The notes beneath the pieces were generated by a model. That model saw nothing but the letters and a program-made list of their open reading frames with translations. It was not told where the DNA came from and searched no databases. Below are positions 40,001-48,575 of a stretch of 64,000 nt of DNA, piece by piece. Numbering within the stretch: the stretch's first letter is position 1; the number at the start of each line of letters is the position of its first letter. This DNA comes from Cristatella mucedo (Eukaryota > Bryozoa > Phylactolaemata > Cristatellidae), in assembly GCA_009760855.2 (NCBI GenBank), contig WPIO01000017.1, forward strand, positions 1,985,501 through 2,049,500, read 5' to 3'. A program made the position numbers and the translations under genes.

Positions 40001-43000
40001 GACTTAGTTCTCTTACGGACTACAAAAAGACCTAGTATTATTATTATGAATATTATATGTCGAATGCAGCAATCAGCCTAATATTCGCAGGCGTATCTAG
40101 AGGTCTGGGTGAATGCATTTGATGACCGAGGTCGTGGGCTCGAGCCCGTGACAAGTGAAGCACCTGAATAGAGATTGAATTCCCTTAGGGCGCTACAAAA
40201 CTAATTATATGTGTTTAAGTATTTGACATATGCTGGAAAGGAAGCATGTCAACTGATTAGTCAAAGCGAGCACAATTTCAGCATATGTAAGCTCAAAGAG
40301 GACGATTCACACGAACCGAGTAAATGCAGAGAACAAATGTGAGAACAGCTTGGTTATTAGCTTCCATTTTCAATGCGATCAAGTCAGAGAACGTCTTAAT
40401 AATAATGATATTAATATTAATAATTCACTTGATAAAGCGTCCTCAGAGAACTTAATCTCTCTCTAGGTGCTTTACATTTGCTGCAAATGGAAATGCAATT
40501 ACTATGGTGAGTAAAATCATGCTTGATAAACAAACAAAATGAATAACATGGTTAGGGGTGACATGCACAGTGCCAGCACGCATAAGCACATCAAGGACGA
40601 ATCACAGGGACCCACTAAATGCTGTCCAAAATAGGTGTGTTTTAAAATTCTTTTTAAATGTGGTCAGGTCAGGGGGATGTTCTGACGCAGGTCGGGAGGG
40701 AGTTCCAGGCTTTGGGAGCATACGAACTAAATGCACTGTCCCCAAAGGATTTGAGGTTTGTACGAGGTATTGGTAAACTGTTGGATTCCGAAATGCGGGT
40801 GGTACGATGCTTGGCTGGTGAGGGAGTAGATCTGAGAGATAAGCTGGAGCTAAAGAATGAAGTGACCTAAAAGTGAACGACAAAACTTTGAAGTCGATCC
40901 GTTGCTTGACTGGTAGCCAGTGCAGGTCGACGAGAAGTGGTGTGATGTGGCAACTGCGACGTTCACGACAGACAAGCCTAGCTGCGGAGTTTTGCACCAG
41001 CTGCAATCGCCTGATCGCACATGCTGGTAGGCCAATAAGCAGTGAGTTGCAAAAGTCGAGACGGGATGTCACGAATGCATGGACCAACTTAGATGTGGTA
41101 TCCTTATCTAAACAAGCCCGAATTTTAGCAATGTTATGAAGCTGAAAATAGGCAGATTTGACTGTGGAGCTGATATGGTCGTCTAACGAGAGGTCGCTTA
41201 TCATAAATCACAAGTCTTAATCATAGTCGATAGTGATTTCCACGTTTTGGGAGCATAAGAACTGAGGCACTGCCTCCAAAAGATTTGAGATTAGATACAT
41301 CGGTTTCTTGCAGCACTTCGAACCATAACAGGGCTATGGTCGTGCATGATCAAAATAGCATGCTTCCAGCCCTTACTGATTGCCGAGACAATGCCTGATG
41401 TTGCTGAGATACATTTTTAAAGCAGAAGGCTGCTTGATTCATTTAGTATATCTTACTTCGCACTTTGCTCGGACGGTGCTCCAGAATAAGATTATTGGAA
41501 ACTGACGATGAAACTTCGGAAACCAGAAATTGTCTGCAAAAATAGGGTTGTTTCACATGTTTGTGCAACTGCTGAGCAAACCAAGATGGTAGACCGAACG
41601 ACATGTTACAAATGTTATTATATGTCAAGACACACTACACTGTTTATTGCTAACTCATGCGAAGCCCGTGATTTGGTGAAATTTTGTTGGCCAGCAGGCC
41701 ATAAAACTATGAACAATATTGTATGCTATAGCTCGATCCTCAGGATGGGTAGATTTTCTTGGGCAGCACGGCAGATATTTATTCATTTACTAATGTATAC
41801 ACTGGCTTATAGCTGTGTTTCAGGACAGTCCAGAATGATGGGCAGGAACTTCCTAGATAAGCCATTCCCTCCTCCCTTCTCTCCTGCCCCTTCTCTCAGC
41901 AGGACGTGCTCAGCGTCCTCTTGCCCGACTCTCACCCGCCGGAGCCTCTTCCTCTTTCTCATGCCTCCTTCTCTGCCTTCTTCTTCTCTTCGCATTATCC
42001 AGCATTCTACGCAGCAATACTGAATACCTACAAACACACTCCATCAACAGAGACGAGACTACAGATGCTGAACTTGCAACTAGCGGCCTTCTGAAGATCA
42101 TTTTCCACTGCCACGGCAACTACGCCGCATGTGCTCGGCTGGCTCGAGGAATGTGCCAACCGGAAGCAGGTGAACTCACCCCGGCTGGAGGCAACAGTCC
42201 TCGACGACGCACGGCTACCGCCACGGTCGTCGTCGCACGCCGCCTCAGGAACGGGGCAGTGGCCGTGACAGAAGTCGACCTCGGCGTGCAGCACCCGCGG
42301 CTGCTCGGCCGCAGCGCTGCAGGCGGCGGCAGAAGCCAGTCCACGAAGCAAGGCCCTGCGCGCGGCAGCAGCGCAGCTCGATCGCCTAAACGGATGTGCG
42401 CCGAGCAGTCACGATCGGCAAAACGTTGCACACAGAGGCCAAGCGACCAGTGTCGCTACTGCTGCTGCTGCTGCCACCGCCGAGCGACGCTGCGAGCAGC
42501 AGCCTTCGAGCAGATTCTCGTGCGCTAAGCCAAGCGCAGCGGCTTTGATTTTCTCTCTCTGTCTCTCTCCCCCTTTGCTCCCTCTCTCTGTCTCTCTCTC
42601 TCTCACCCGGCGATGACAATCGTCGACAGGGCGACAGGCTCGGGCACGAGCAAGGACAGCAGGGCGCCCTGGCAGCCGACGGCCAGCCACTTGGCCATCT
42701 TGTCACTGCACGACATGGACAGCGTGCGGTCGCCTCGTCCGGGCTTGGTGCGCAAAGCGCCGACGCCTTGCTCAAGAGGATCGGTGGCCATCGCGTCGAC
42801 GTGCTTGGCGCCAGTGCTCCGCGGCAGCACGCAGCTGCACATCGAGCTTCCACCGCTGCCGCCGCCGCCGACGAGCGGTTCGTCCTCGCGCCTTTTGGCA
42901 GGAGTGACATTGCCGCCTCCGCTGCTGCTGCTGCTGCCTCCGCTGCCACCACTCTCGCCTTGGGCGCATCGCCGCGAGATCGAGTTGCAGACGCCGTCGT

Positions 43001-45635
43001 CGCCGTCGATTTCGCCGGCGGCTGCGTCAGCCTCGCCGAAGGCCGACCTGCCTGCGCACAGGAGACGTGCCACTCGCGGAGTGATAGCTAGTGTTCGCGA
43101 GACCCGGGCCGCTCATATTCGTTTGGAGCACTCGCAGCGCACATACTTGAAGAGACCGTCGCTTCGGAGGTGTCTGCCACGATCGCAGGACTCTCGTTGC
43201 ATGGCTTCTTCTTCGCATCGACTGTCGCCGGCTCCCCATGCTCGGCTGGTCGTTTGAGACTGCCCTCGCGACTTGCTGCAGTGCATATGGAAGCATCGCC
43301 ACCTGAAATATAAATATTTATAGCCGATTTAACGGCCTCAATTTGTCTAGGGGCAGAACAGCCTTGACGGCTATCGCCACCACTTGCAGTTGGCAAGAAG
43401 GGATCGCCCACTGCAGGATTCGAACCCACGACCTCGGTCTGGAAGAGCAAGCACTCTATCTCCTGGGCCATCACGGCCCTAAAGCAATCCAAAGCGGCCG
43501 TGGAAAGGGTGAGATGCAAGGCAGAAGCGCACGCACACTGAATCGCCTCAGACTAACAGAAAAAACTTAGGTCTTTCTTGCTAGAGTGTGTGCAATGTGC
43601 GTGATCCACTCAATTCTTATTAATAGCAGCATAAGACGAACAGGGGGCGCCACTATGACGATTGCATCCCTCAGCAGCCAGCTATTGAGTCCGACGGCAT
43701 GGCGCCAACTCGGAAGGAGAGGCTGCATAAGCGCAAGCTCGGCAACAACAGCGCAAGCCCTGCAATCAAAGCGGAGGCAGGGGCACAGCCGCGCAAGCGT
43801 GCTACCGTCCGTCGAAGACAGAGGCAGCAGCTCGGCACACCAGACGATTCGTAGGCTTTTCAAATCGCAATGTAGAGCAATGTAGGCATCCGAATAAACA
43901 AGCACTGGCCTCACCTGAGCAGCACTCCCTATGACGGAAGGAGGAAAACAGGGAGGGGGGCCTGAGGTTGGCTACAATCCCAAGCCAGCCTACAGGATTC
44001 CTCATCCAGCTGTAGGGACAAGCCGAATTAGATTAGTAAGCATCGCTGACCAAAGTGCACGATTGTGTACTGGTGCCAATGAATAGAGGGGAAGGAAGCA
44101 AACAAGAACAATGCCTTGGTCCTTGGTCCTTGCCCTTCCCCCCCCCCTTGTGGCTGCTAGGCACCTAGCAACAACGAACTGCTTGATTCGAGACAAGGAT
44201 AGAGACGTGCGGCGAAAGGCAATCCCAGCAACCAGCACTCTAGTAAAATCAACCAAGCGACACATAGAACGTGCATTGTCTGCCAGCTAACTTACACGGT
44301 GAGCGGCTCGAAAAGAATGCAAACTTGACATTGCTTCTCAGCGCGCACACACCATCGTTCTTGACGTCAAATATTGAGTCACTGCTCCTGCTTAGTGCAC
44401 ACAGCAGCTGCCTGTAGATGTATCTGAAAAGGAAATGCCAGTCACTTGTATTTATCTCGGAGCAGCCAGCCAAAGGCAGTCATAGGTTGGCTCTCTGCTC
44501 TGCTCACATGCAAGGAAACACGCACAGCTGCTCATCAAGTCAAAGGCAAGTGGTGGCACTTTCGAAACACAGCGAGTGCATTGTGCCGGAAATGAGCCGA
44601 TGAGTGCCACTAGATGGAGCTACTCAACGCTAACACGAGCATCTCCTGCAGCTGTGAGCATGCATGCACATTAATTATTGCTCCTATGTTTGCAAATTCT
44701 ACTTATTTCAACTGTTTGGCCGTTGTCTCTTTCTTTCTCTCTTTCTTTCTCTTTTCCTTTCTCTTTTTCTTTCTCCTTTTTGTTTCTCTCTCTCTCTCTT
44801 TCTCTCTCTTTTTTTGTTTCTCTCTCTCTCTCCCTCTCTCTTTCTCTCTCTCTCCCTCTCTCTTTCTCCCTCTCTCTCTCTCTCTCCCTCTCTCTGCCTC
44901 TCTCTTTCTCTCTCTCTCCCTCTCTCTTTCTCTCTCTCTCTCTCCCTCTGCATACCGTAAGAATGCTCTCCTAGCAAGCACTTCTGCGTGACTGTCATGC
45001 ACCAGATACCCTACAACGAACGAAAAGGGTACAAATGAGTAAAGCAAGATTCGGAACCTAAGCAAAGTTCACAGCTCGACCCTAGCAGCACACTAGCGCG
45101 TGCGATGATTATTCCATTCGCTAACGACGTTCAGACGACAGCAATGCGGTATTCAGTAAGCACCCACCCTTGTGATGCAAGGCGTTTCTTCCCAAGCACT
45201 TGGTTCCCGTCGCCATCGACACTACATCCACGCTCCCAGCTGCGGCTGAAAGAAACACGCGAACTGCTACAGTTTTGTGAGCTGTGGCTGTGTAGCAGTC
45301 ATTTGGAGAACGGCAGTGAGAAAGTCGACATCGAATGGATATAAATCAAGCACAGTAAAATACCGCAGCGCTCGCGCTGAAAGAGCTCCGGCCCCGCCCC
45401 GCCGCCACCGAGTCGCTCGCTAAGCCTACGATCACAGATACTATACGCGTCAGCAGCAGTGGCAGCGTCCGAATGGGAACTGGCAGCAGCTCGAGCAGCA
45501 GTTCGCACAGCATGCGCCTCTACATTGCACGAAGGCCGCCATCACTGTCCACTCTCCACTGTCGGGTTTTCCACGCGGTGGAAGGCGAGCGTAATGATCA
45601 AAGCACAGAGCGGCCACCGTTTCGGCCTCGAGCAT
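25397..45635 (-). CDS. ADAT1: ADAT1, tRNA-specific adenosine deaminase 1, whole gene
   Basis: ADAT1 converts adenosine 37 to inosine in eukaryotic tRNA-Ala. The exons give an N-terminus MLEAETVAALCFDHYARLPP, then VVSMATGTKCLG, the catalytic DSHAEVLARRAFLRYIYRQL (zinc His and proton-shuttling Glu), the second zinc site SPCGDASI split across an intron, and KPGRGDRTLSMSCSDKMAKW with the third zinc ligand and basic residues that bind inositol hexakisphosphate in ADARs. Then come LIWCKG and EVCVDGRREGVTKK, and a C-terminus AERYQARWRDLRAREFKLW. All zinc ligands and the catalytic Glu are present, so activity is expected. Unusual: a Gly/Ser-rich insert of about 70 residues in exon 6, and a 20-kb gene swollen by LINEs, SINEs and a large palindrome. 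Phases agree except around one small exon near 41.5-42.0 kb. Confidence 0.95.
26222..26312 (-). mobile_element. LINE terminal hairpin fragment
   Basis: AAT repeats, then TGCACTTGATAAAGCGCCCT, AGAGAACTTAATCTCTCTCT, AGGCGCTTTACA: only the 3' end is left. Confidence 0.85.
26478..27460 (-). mobile_element. CR1/L2-like LINE 3' copy with internal duplication
   Basis: From the (ATT)n tail and hairpin it extends through the RT C-terminal region to the LVMGKPSVIQKLERLTLKIG part. A block of about 110 bp containing GGTGGTACGATGCTTGGCTG occurs twice (26610 and 26803), so the copy is rearranged and broken. Confidence 0.85.
27762..27942 (-). mobile_element. SINE-B copy
   Basis: Antisense: AGCTGGTTTAACAGCCTC, GACAGAAGAGCCTTTACGGC, then the B box (AGGATTCGAACCCACGAC) and A-box-side GTGCACCATCACGGCTC. 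Confidence 0.8.
28687..28776 (-). CDS. ADAT1: ADAT1 exon 10 (ELFKQFHELL)
   Basis: Acceptor GCCGTTCTAG, donor GTAATC. It reads RLSVCRQELFKQFHELLDAV then DGCTELAGKL. It aligns with the SRIxK.xLFxxFxxL helix of ADAT1. The frame stays open upstream to about 29072, but splice phase with exon 9 supports this boundary. Confidence 0.9.
29400..30745 (+). mobile_element. Degenerate LINE split by SINE-A
   Basis: RT remnants (DIRIWMVVNFFKWIDDK; later AHAPIYL region) run to the tail hairpin (GCCTAGAGAGAGATCCAG, TCGGAGGGCGC) near 30690-30740. SINE-A at 30002-30166 interrupts the LHWxPIKQ segment, so the SINE came later. Confidence 0.8.
30002..30166 (-). mobile_element. SINE-A nested in a LINE
   Basis: Antisense: AAATATAATTCATTTGTATA, hairpin GCGCCCCAAGAG...CTCTATTCAGGCGC, then CGGGGCTCGAGCCCACGACC (B box) and GGACGAGCGCCTTAATCGCT (A box). 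Confidence 0.85.
31679..31803 (+). mobile_element. SPIN/URR1-like hAT non-autonomous element, truncated
   Basis: It starts CAGTAGTTCTCAACCTTCC, continues TAATGCCGCGACCCTTTA, CAGTTCCTCACGTTGTGG, GACCCCCAATCATAAAATTA, then jumps to TTCCGGTGGCCTTAGGCGAG and CCCTGTGAAAGGGTC. These blocks match, as I recall it, the two ends of the SPIN family (URR1 in rodents) with the middle deleted; most differences are CpG transitions. The far end is replaced by a LINE at 31803. Confidence 0.75.
31803..32352 (+). mobile_element. CR1/L2-like LINE 3' copy
   Basis: A continuous frame from CHITPLLADLHWLPVKQRID through to THLFRAAFSGSL-stop, then the 3' UTR up to GCGCCTAGAGAGATAGAT. It is cut inside the terminal hairpin exactly where the large inverted repeat begins. 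Confidence 0.9.
32868..33060 (+). mobile_element. SINE-B-like fragment in left arm
   Basis: GTCTTGGGTTCGAGTCCATG (B-box-like) and AGTCCTTTATTGGCCACTGC are shared with SINE-B; the tail differs. Confidence 0.5.
33165..33490 (+). mobile_element. LINE 3' end in left arm
   Basis: RT C-terminus remnant, 3' UTR and complete hairpin GCGCCTAGAG...GAGGGCGC followed by ATT repeats at the arm's inner end. Confidence 0.9.
33596..33752 (+). mobile_element. SINE-B copy in the palindrome spacer
   Basis: GAGGTCGTGAGTTCCAATCC, TGCAGTGGACGATCCTTTAT, GCCGCTATGCAAATGAGGC and TTAAAATCAGCT. Confidence 0.8.
34065..34154. repeat. Interleaved palindrome A-B-A'-B'
   Basis: A (34065-34095, 31 bp, starts CCCTTAAAAATGGATGCATC) and B (34096-34109, GTCGCGACAGTGAA) are each followed by perfect reverse complements: A' at 34110-34140 and B' at 34141-34154. 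The adjacent CCCCTTTGGAGCTCGAAC resembles a SPIN-type hAT end. Confidence 0.97.
34196..34520 (-). mobile_element. LINE 3' end in right arm
   Basis: Mirror copy of the LINE tail in the left arm; same truncation point. Confidence 0.9.
34620..34815 (-). mobile_element. SINE-B-like fragment in right arm
   Basis: Mirror of the left-arm fragment: forward GCAGTGGCCAATAAAGGACT and CATGGACTCGAACCCAAGAC. Confidence 0.5.
35885..36250 (+). mobile_element. LINE 3' end
   Basis: Remnant of the WNLLPTDVT.. C-terminus with a C-run at 35946-35954, then the 3' UTR, hairpin remnant AGTGCCTAGAAAGAAATTAA and a TTATTATT tail. Confidence 0.85.
36310..36830 (+). mobile_element. Second LINE-like family, 3' part
   Basis: Shares order and sequence with 60330-60910: AAATTCAGTCACGTGCCCCC, CTTTGCTGAAGTGGCTC, and a common end near GTCTGTTGGCAACAACGTATG, GTGTGCGCTACAGAAAGTTC. 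A PxYLAELL-like peptide remnant suggests a LINE C-terminus. Confidence 0.6.
36966..37196. repeat. (GA)n microsatellite, imperfect
   Basis: GA repeats with GG and A interruptions and a duplicated GAGTGAGTGAGAGGAGAGAG unit near the right end. It lies 165 bp from ADAT1 exon 9. Confidence 0.95.
37362..37470 (-). CDS. ADAT1: ADAT1 exon 9 (GRREGVTKK)
   Basis: Acceptor TGTTTCTCAG, donor GTAGCT; 109 bp. It reads LIWCKGTGNSAASVEVCVDG then RREGVTKKNRESPKSR. ISWC...EV.V.GRRQG.TKK is the conserved ADAT1 motif. It is phase 1 in and 2 out, agreeing with both neighbours, and sits 165 bp from a GA microsatellite. Confidence 0.93.
37981..38025. repeat. 15-bp unit in three tandem copies
   Basis: CTTTACGGGCATCGA repeats three times; the third differs by one base. 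Confidence 0.95.
38330..38570 (-). mobile_element. Second LINE-like family, 3' end
   Basis: Antisense copy of the terminal part seen at 48405 and 60730: GCATAGCGCACTCACAGCC, GGTAGCCAACAGACTTCGTC, ACGCAACAAAGAGAAAGTGG. Confidence 0.65.
39145..39322 (+). mobile_element. SINE-B, best-preserved copy
   Basis: GTGATGGCACACTAGGTAAG (A-box-like), GAGGTCGTGGGTTCGATTCC (B box, close to consensus), TGCGGTGGGCGATTCTTTAT, CAAGCGGTGGTGATAGCCG, TCTTCTGTCGCTATACAAAA, GAGGCTGTTAAATCAGCTGG, then an ATTT tail. Confidence 0.88.
39772..39910 (-). mobile_element. SINE-A copy
   Basis: Antisense: TAATTTGTATAGCGCCCT, AGAACTTAATCCCTATTTAG, GCGCTTCACATATGCC, GGGCTCGAGCCACGACCTCG. Confidence 0.85.
40085..40212 (+). 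mobile_element. SINE-A fragment
   Basis: GAGGTCGTGGGCTCGAGCCC, then GTGAAGCACCTGAATAGAG, TTAGGGCGCTACAAAACTAA. An isolated LINE-type tail lies just before it (39985-40050). Confidence 0.75.
40398..41210 (-). mobile_element. CR1/L2-like LINE 3' copy, frame largely open
   Basis: A 200-codon frame from DLSLDDHISSTVKSAYFQL to FWTAFSGSL-stop (41204 to 40602), then 3' UTR, hairpin and (ATT)n tail. It is 5' truncated and close to the 62.1-64.0 kb copy. Confidence 0.92.
41457..41634 (-). CDS. ADAT1: ADAT1 exon 8, upstream boundary uncertain
   Basis: Donor GTAAGA. Open frame: NMSFGLPSWFAQQL, then QFLVSEVSSSVSNNLILEH, RPSKVR. This resembles the NVSALP..F...L......FEQSR.AV stretch of ADAT1. The acceptor is either GTGTAG at 41635 or TTTTTGCAG at 41534; both leave the downstream phase intact. 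Confidence 0.65.
41936..42027 (-). CDS. ADAT1: Tentative ADAT1 exon 7
   Basis: Acceptor GTGTTTGTAG with the right phase after exon 6; it reads GYSVLLRRMLDNA followed by an Arg/Lys/Glu run. This matches the place of the YS..A..RAL motif that follows the core in ADAT1. The donor GTGAGA leaves phase 1, which does not fit the next exon. A GC donor or another small exon may be involved. A competing candidate at 42.39-42.53 kb was rejected. Confidence 0.45.
42028..42606. other. ADAT1: ADAT1 intron 6 region, GC-rich
   Basis: It begins with a CT/GA microsatellite (42553-42606). The GC-rich stretch 42.13-42.53 kb is open in several frames but gives no consistent ADAT1 match. Confidence 0.5.
42607..43051 (-). 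CDS. ADAT1: ADAT1 exon 6 (SMSCSDK core)
   Basis: Acceptor CCTGTGCGCAG, donor GTGAGA. An acidic and Gly/Ser-rich insert is followed by TGAKHVDAMATDPLEQGV, ALRTKPGRGDRTLSMSCSDK, MAKWLAVGCQGALLSLLV and PEPVALSTIVIAG. It carries the third zinc Cys and the core helix. Confidence 0.96.
43147..43302 (-). CDS. ADAT1: ADAT1 exon 5 (CGDAS zinc site)
   Basis: Acceptor TATTTCAG, donor GTATGT. It starts by completing Cys, then GDASICTAASREGSLKRPA, and continues into a hydrophilic insert. A SINE-B copy sits 10 bp upstream of this exon, in intron 4. Confidence 0.93.
43312..43486 (-). mobile_element. SINE-B copy next to ADAT1 exon 5
   Basis: Antisense: ATAGCCGATTTAACGGCCTC, GCAGAACAGCCTTGACGGC, AGGATTCGAACCCACGACC (B box), CTCCTGGGCCATCACGGC (A-box side). 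Confidence 0.82.
44296..44423 (-). CDS. ADAT1: ADAT1 exon 4
   Basis: Acceptor CCTTTTCAG, donor GTAAGT. It reads YIYRQLLCALSRSSDSIF, then KFAFFSSRSP; the Cys codon of SPCGD is split with exon 5. Confidence 0.95.
44725..44949. repeat. CTTT/CT microsatellite in ADAT1 intron 3
   Basis: CTTT and CTCT repeats with CCCT interruptions; it starts seven bases past the donor of exon 3 (antisense GA for ADAT1). Confidence 0.95.
44956..45010 (-). CDS. ADAT1: ADAT1 exon 3 (catalytic HAE)
   Basis: Acceptor GTTGTAG, donor GTATGC; 55 bp. It encodes YLVHDSHAEVLARRAFLR with the catalytic His-Ala-Glu. A CT/GA microsatellite starts a few bases inside the next intron. Confidence 0.96.
45168..45245 (-). CDS. ADAT1: ADAT1 exon 2
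   Basis: Acceptor TCTTTCAG, donor GTGGGT. It reads AAGSVDVVSMATGTKCLG then RNALHHKG. VVSMGTGTKC is an ADAT1 signature. Confidence 0.93.
45524..45635 (-). CDS. ADAT1: ADAT1 exon 1 (start)
   Basis: ATG at 45635. It reads MLEAETVAALCFDHYARLPP then RGKPDSGEWTVMAAFVQ, matching the ADAT1 N-terminus (A..CY.HY, LP..GKP...EWT). The donor is a weak T|GTAGAG, accepted because its phase joins exon 2 correctly. Confidence 0.9.
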
Positions 45636-45659
45636 CCTGGTCGGAAAGATTCGCCCGGC

Positions 45660-45725
45660 GGATTCGACCGGCGGATTCGATCGGCCCGCGGCGTGAAGTG
45701 AAAGCCGGGAAACTTCCGGTCTCCC
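45660..45725 (-). promoter_or_regulatory. ADAT1: Putative ADAT1 promoter with ETS-like site
   Basis: About 80 bp upstream of the ADAT1 start is a CpG-rich segment with two tandem 13-bp GCGGATTCGAxCG units (45658-45685) and an ETS-like CCGGAAGT on the minus strand (45712-45719). Its role is inferred from position and composition. Confidence 0.4.
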
Positions 45726-45779
45726 CGTCGGCTCCGCCTCTCTACTGTGCTGTTTCGCGGGGAGTGTCGACTGTTCTCT

Positions 45780-48400
45780 GTTAAGTATTTATTGGTGGTT
45801 TACTGAAGCCTCTTCAGAATCCGCCAAGAGGGGAATGTGTATCCTAATTTCGATGACCTGAACGGCGGCAAGCTTATTTAGCTCATCACAAAGTTTGCTA
45901 AGCCCCGTGTGGAGAAACCCCTCCCAGGTTCGACGCCGGCGCGATTAGATGAAGGGCTGTTCGGCCCCTCTAAAATAAATTGACTCCAGAGAGTCTGAAG
46001 CTGCCCTGCAGACTTATTTGGACCAGTCTACTTAGAATTGGCACCCCCTCGGAGCCTCGGAGACCCAAAGAGTTCGTACTGACGGTGTTCGCAGCAGGAC
46101 CGATTTGTCTAATAATAATCAATCAAAAAAATTTGAATGAGTCCTACCCTCAGTCTTATCCTGAGGCCATAAAAACAAGTCACTTACGTTGCGTAAAGGT
46201 TGTGGCTTGTGTGATTTTATAGTCCTGCTATAACGGCACAGCTATGACGGGTATCGTATCAAACATATCTAGGGAGATAAAGTACTAATTTCATGGGTCG
46301 CTGCAACATGCACTCTCACTGTTGAAATTAAACATTGAATTTGGAATAAAAATGAAATACAGATCTGAAGGCATTGGTCAACTTGTTGCTGAATTACGTA
46401 TTCAAACACTGCAGCTATTATCTCCAAGCAGGAGGAATTAAAAAATGAAAAACACGACCGGGACAGTCGGTCTGGGCGACGATGCGATAGTCGGTGAGCC
46501 ATTGCGACTGTGCTACGCGTTTGAGGAGCTATTCACGTGCATGGCCAGTTGTCCGGGCTCCGGGACTTCAATTTCCCATCACTATCATCACCATCACACA
46601 TCGCGTTCGGGTTCGGATGACAGCCTCCGCCGGTACCGTACGCTATACGTCTGGCTCCCGGGAAGCATTTCCGTTGTCTATCGAGGACACGCGGGGCTTG
46701 AATACTCAAACACCAGAATTATCTTGGTTAGGTGGTGAATACGCTCGGGATTTTCAAATACGCCATCGAAATGGAAGACGATCTATCTTGTTTGTTCATT
46801 GACACCAGGCGAGATAAAAAGTGCTCAAGAAGGACTCGGCGATCAATAGTATCAATCGCTGTCGAAATATCCAGCACAACTAACTTAAAGAATCTACCTT
46901 AATCACCATTCCTGAGAAGGTTGTTGTATAGAAGAAACAGCGCTAACTCATTGGATTTATTAGCTTTGTTAGCAATAAACTTTTATCTAGATTTGACGTT
47001 TTGAAATAAGAGTTTAATTGGTCTGCCAAAACTCGTACCAGTGTCTTTTATAGGAAAGGCACTTTAGGCAGACTGGGTGGGAGCTGCTTAAGTTATCCTG
47101 GTCCAATGTTGATTTCTTCATGAGTGTCACAAGAAAAGCCTTTTTGGAGGATGTAGGGGCAAGACCTGAGGTTACAGAGTATGGGGTCCAAAGGGTAAAG
47201 TAGTCGTCTCACTGAGAGGCGAACTTCGAGATGCGGTCATTAGTTACAGGCCTAAAGGTGGACATTGATGTGTGTGGGGAAACTGAGTGCGAGGATTCCA
47301 GTGGAGGAGGCTTCGATTTCGTTTAAATGACAGTACTGACCCTGATCGTTTTTCGGGCGGAATTCGACACTCAATGTGGTATGCGGGTAAGATGTGCTGT
47401 TAGTGACTAATGTAACAGGGCGCAGTCTCAAGAAGGCAGGACTCCGGGAGAGGGGCGAAGAGAGTCGTGCTTCCCCCTGCTCCGTGCGTAGTGAGATAAA
47501 CTGGTGGCTGATTGGTCGTCGGCTGGCGTTCTGTGCTCTTCTCGACGTCAACCAAACTACAGAGGTTACCACAGAGACAGGCTCTCAGTTCTTATCTATA
47601 TTGCTCACAAAGTAGATAAACGAGCGATCAGTAGGTAAGGTGCTAACCTGGGTGTGGCTCAAGGCTTAGTTGATGGCTGATATAAGCATTTTTGGATTGC
47701 GAACCTGTGAGTCTGCTTTTTTTTTATAAAGGCTGGAATTGTCTTTAGCTAGGATGGATTGGTACAATCTACAATAGCCCTCGTTTGCCAACCGATGGGC
47801 AGACTGTCTTGATCTTTTGTATTCTTTATCAAGATTTCGCACAGCGGTCCTACCCAGTGTAGTGTCTGCAGTAAACTATAGGCTACCTAGGCGAGGGCAT
47901 CAACTTAGTCAGAGGAGCAAGCTCTAGACTAGAGTCATGTTCTGTATATGGCTATTTTTGCCTTGGGGAAATGTCTTAGGGTCCAGGGGGGATGTCCTAC
48001 AACCTTATATTGGTAAAGACGATTGCAGCCACCAATTTCTTGCATTGCAACTGAATTTTCTTGCCCCAAGATTTGAAATTGTTTGTGTACACGGTAAGCG
48101 GTAAGCACCAAGCAGCTTTAATTCAATCAATTTTGGAGCTTTGCATAGCCGATTTCTCATGGACTCGCAATCGTCAGTCGTGGACAAATGTGGATTGTGG
48201 AATTGGCTCGGGTCCTTGCCATCCTTGATACGAAGATGCACATGGCTAATGTCATAAAATGGCGCATGCATAGTGTGAAGTTCTTTGGATGCACTCTACT
48301 TTAGTGGAGGATAATGTAAATTTTTATTTAGAAATTGAGCTTGTCGCCCTCGGGTCTGGAGGTTTGCTGTGAATATACTGTGGATCCGGATATTGGCCAC
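45780..48400. other. Intergenic, mostly unassigned
   Basis: I see only an antisense RT remnant (46790-47120) and no gene with a recognisable family. Confidence 0.5.
46790..47120 (-). mobile_element. Antisense LINE RT remnant
   Basis: The reverse complement reads a diverged motif A (LDISTAIDTIDRRVL) with neighbouring fragments of the preceding RT region. Different enough from the main LINE to be an older family. Confidence 0.65.
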
Positions 48401-48404
48401 GGTG

Positions 48405-48575
48405 GGTACACGGTCCTGAGCTGCTACTTTCATGCTACTCACTACCTCGGAGCTGCTCTCCTGACTCTGCTATGCTTACCACTTTCTCTTTGTTGCGTGA
48501 GACGAAGTCTGTTGGCTACCGAATGAGTACCAAAAGTCGCTTAGGCTGCGAGTGCGCTGCTAGAAACGCGGCGTG
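48405..48575 (+). mobile_element. Second LINE-like family, 3' end
   Basis: CGGTCCTGAGCTGCTACTTT, CATGCTACTCACTACCTCGG, TTTCTCTTTGTTGCGTGAGA, TCTGTTGGCTACCGAATGAG; the same order occurs at 60733-60880 and, inverted, at 38.3-38.5 kb. Confidence 0.65.

Larger units (their letters stand above)
37471..41456. other. ADAT1: ADAT1 intron 8
   Basis: Contains a 15-bp tandem triplication, a second-family LINE end, SINE-A and SINE-B copies and an antisense LINE. Sequence at 38.6-39.1 kb is unassigned. Confidence 0.6.

Noticed and set aside
41807-42094. Short frames on the strand opposite to ADAT1 exon 7
   Set aside because: They shadow the Arg/Lys/Glu-rich stretch and have no domain.
42386-42536. Candidate ADAT1 exon following the SMSCSDK exon (reads ARESARRLLLAASL)
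   Set aside because: The acceptor phase fits, but the frame meets a stop at 42386-42388 and no donor has the phase required downstream; the alignment to ADAT1 is weaker than for 41936-42027.
45980-46502. Short frames between ADAT1 and the RT remnant
   Set aside because: No homology, splice sites or repeat identity could be argued.
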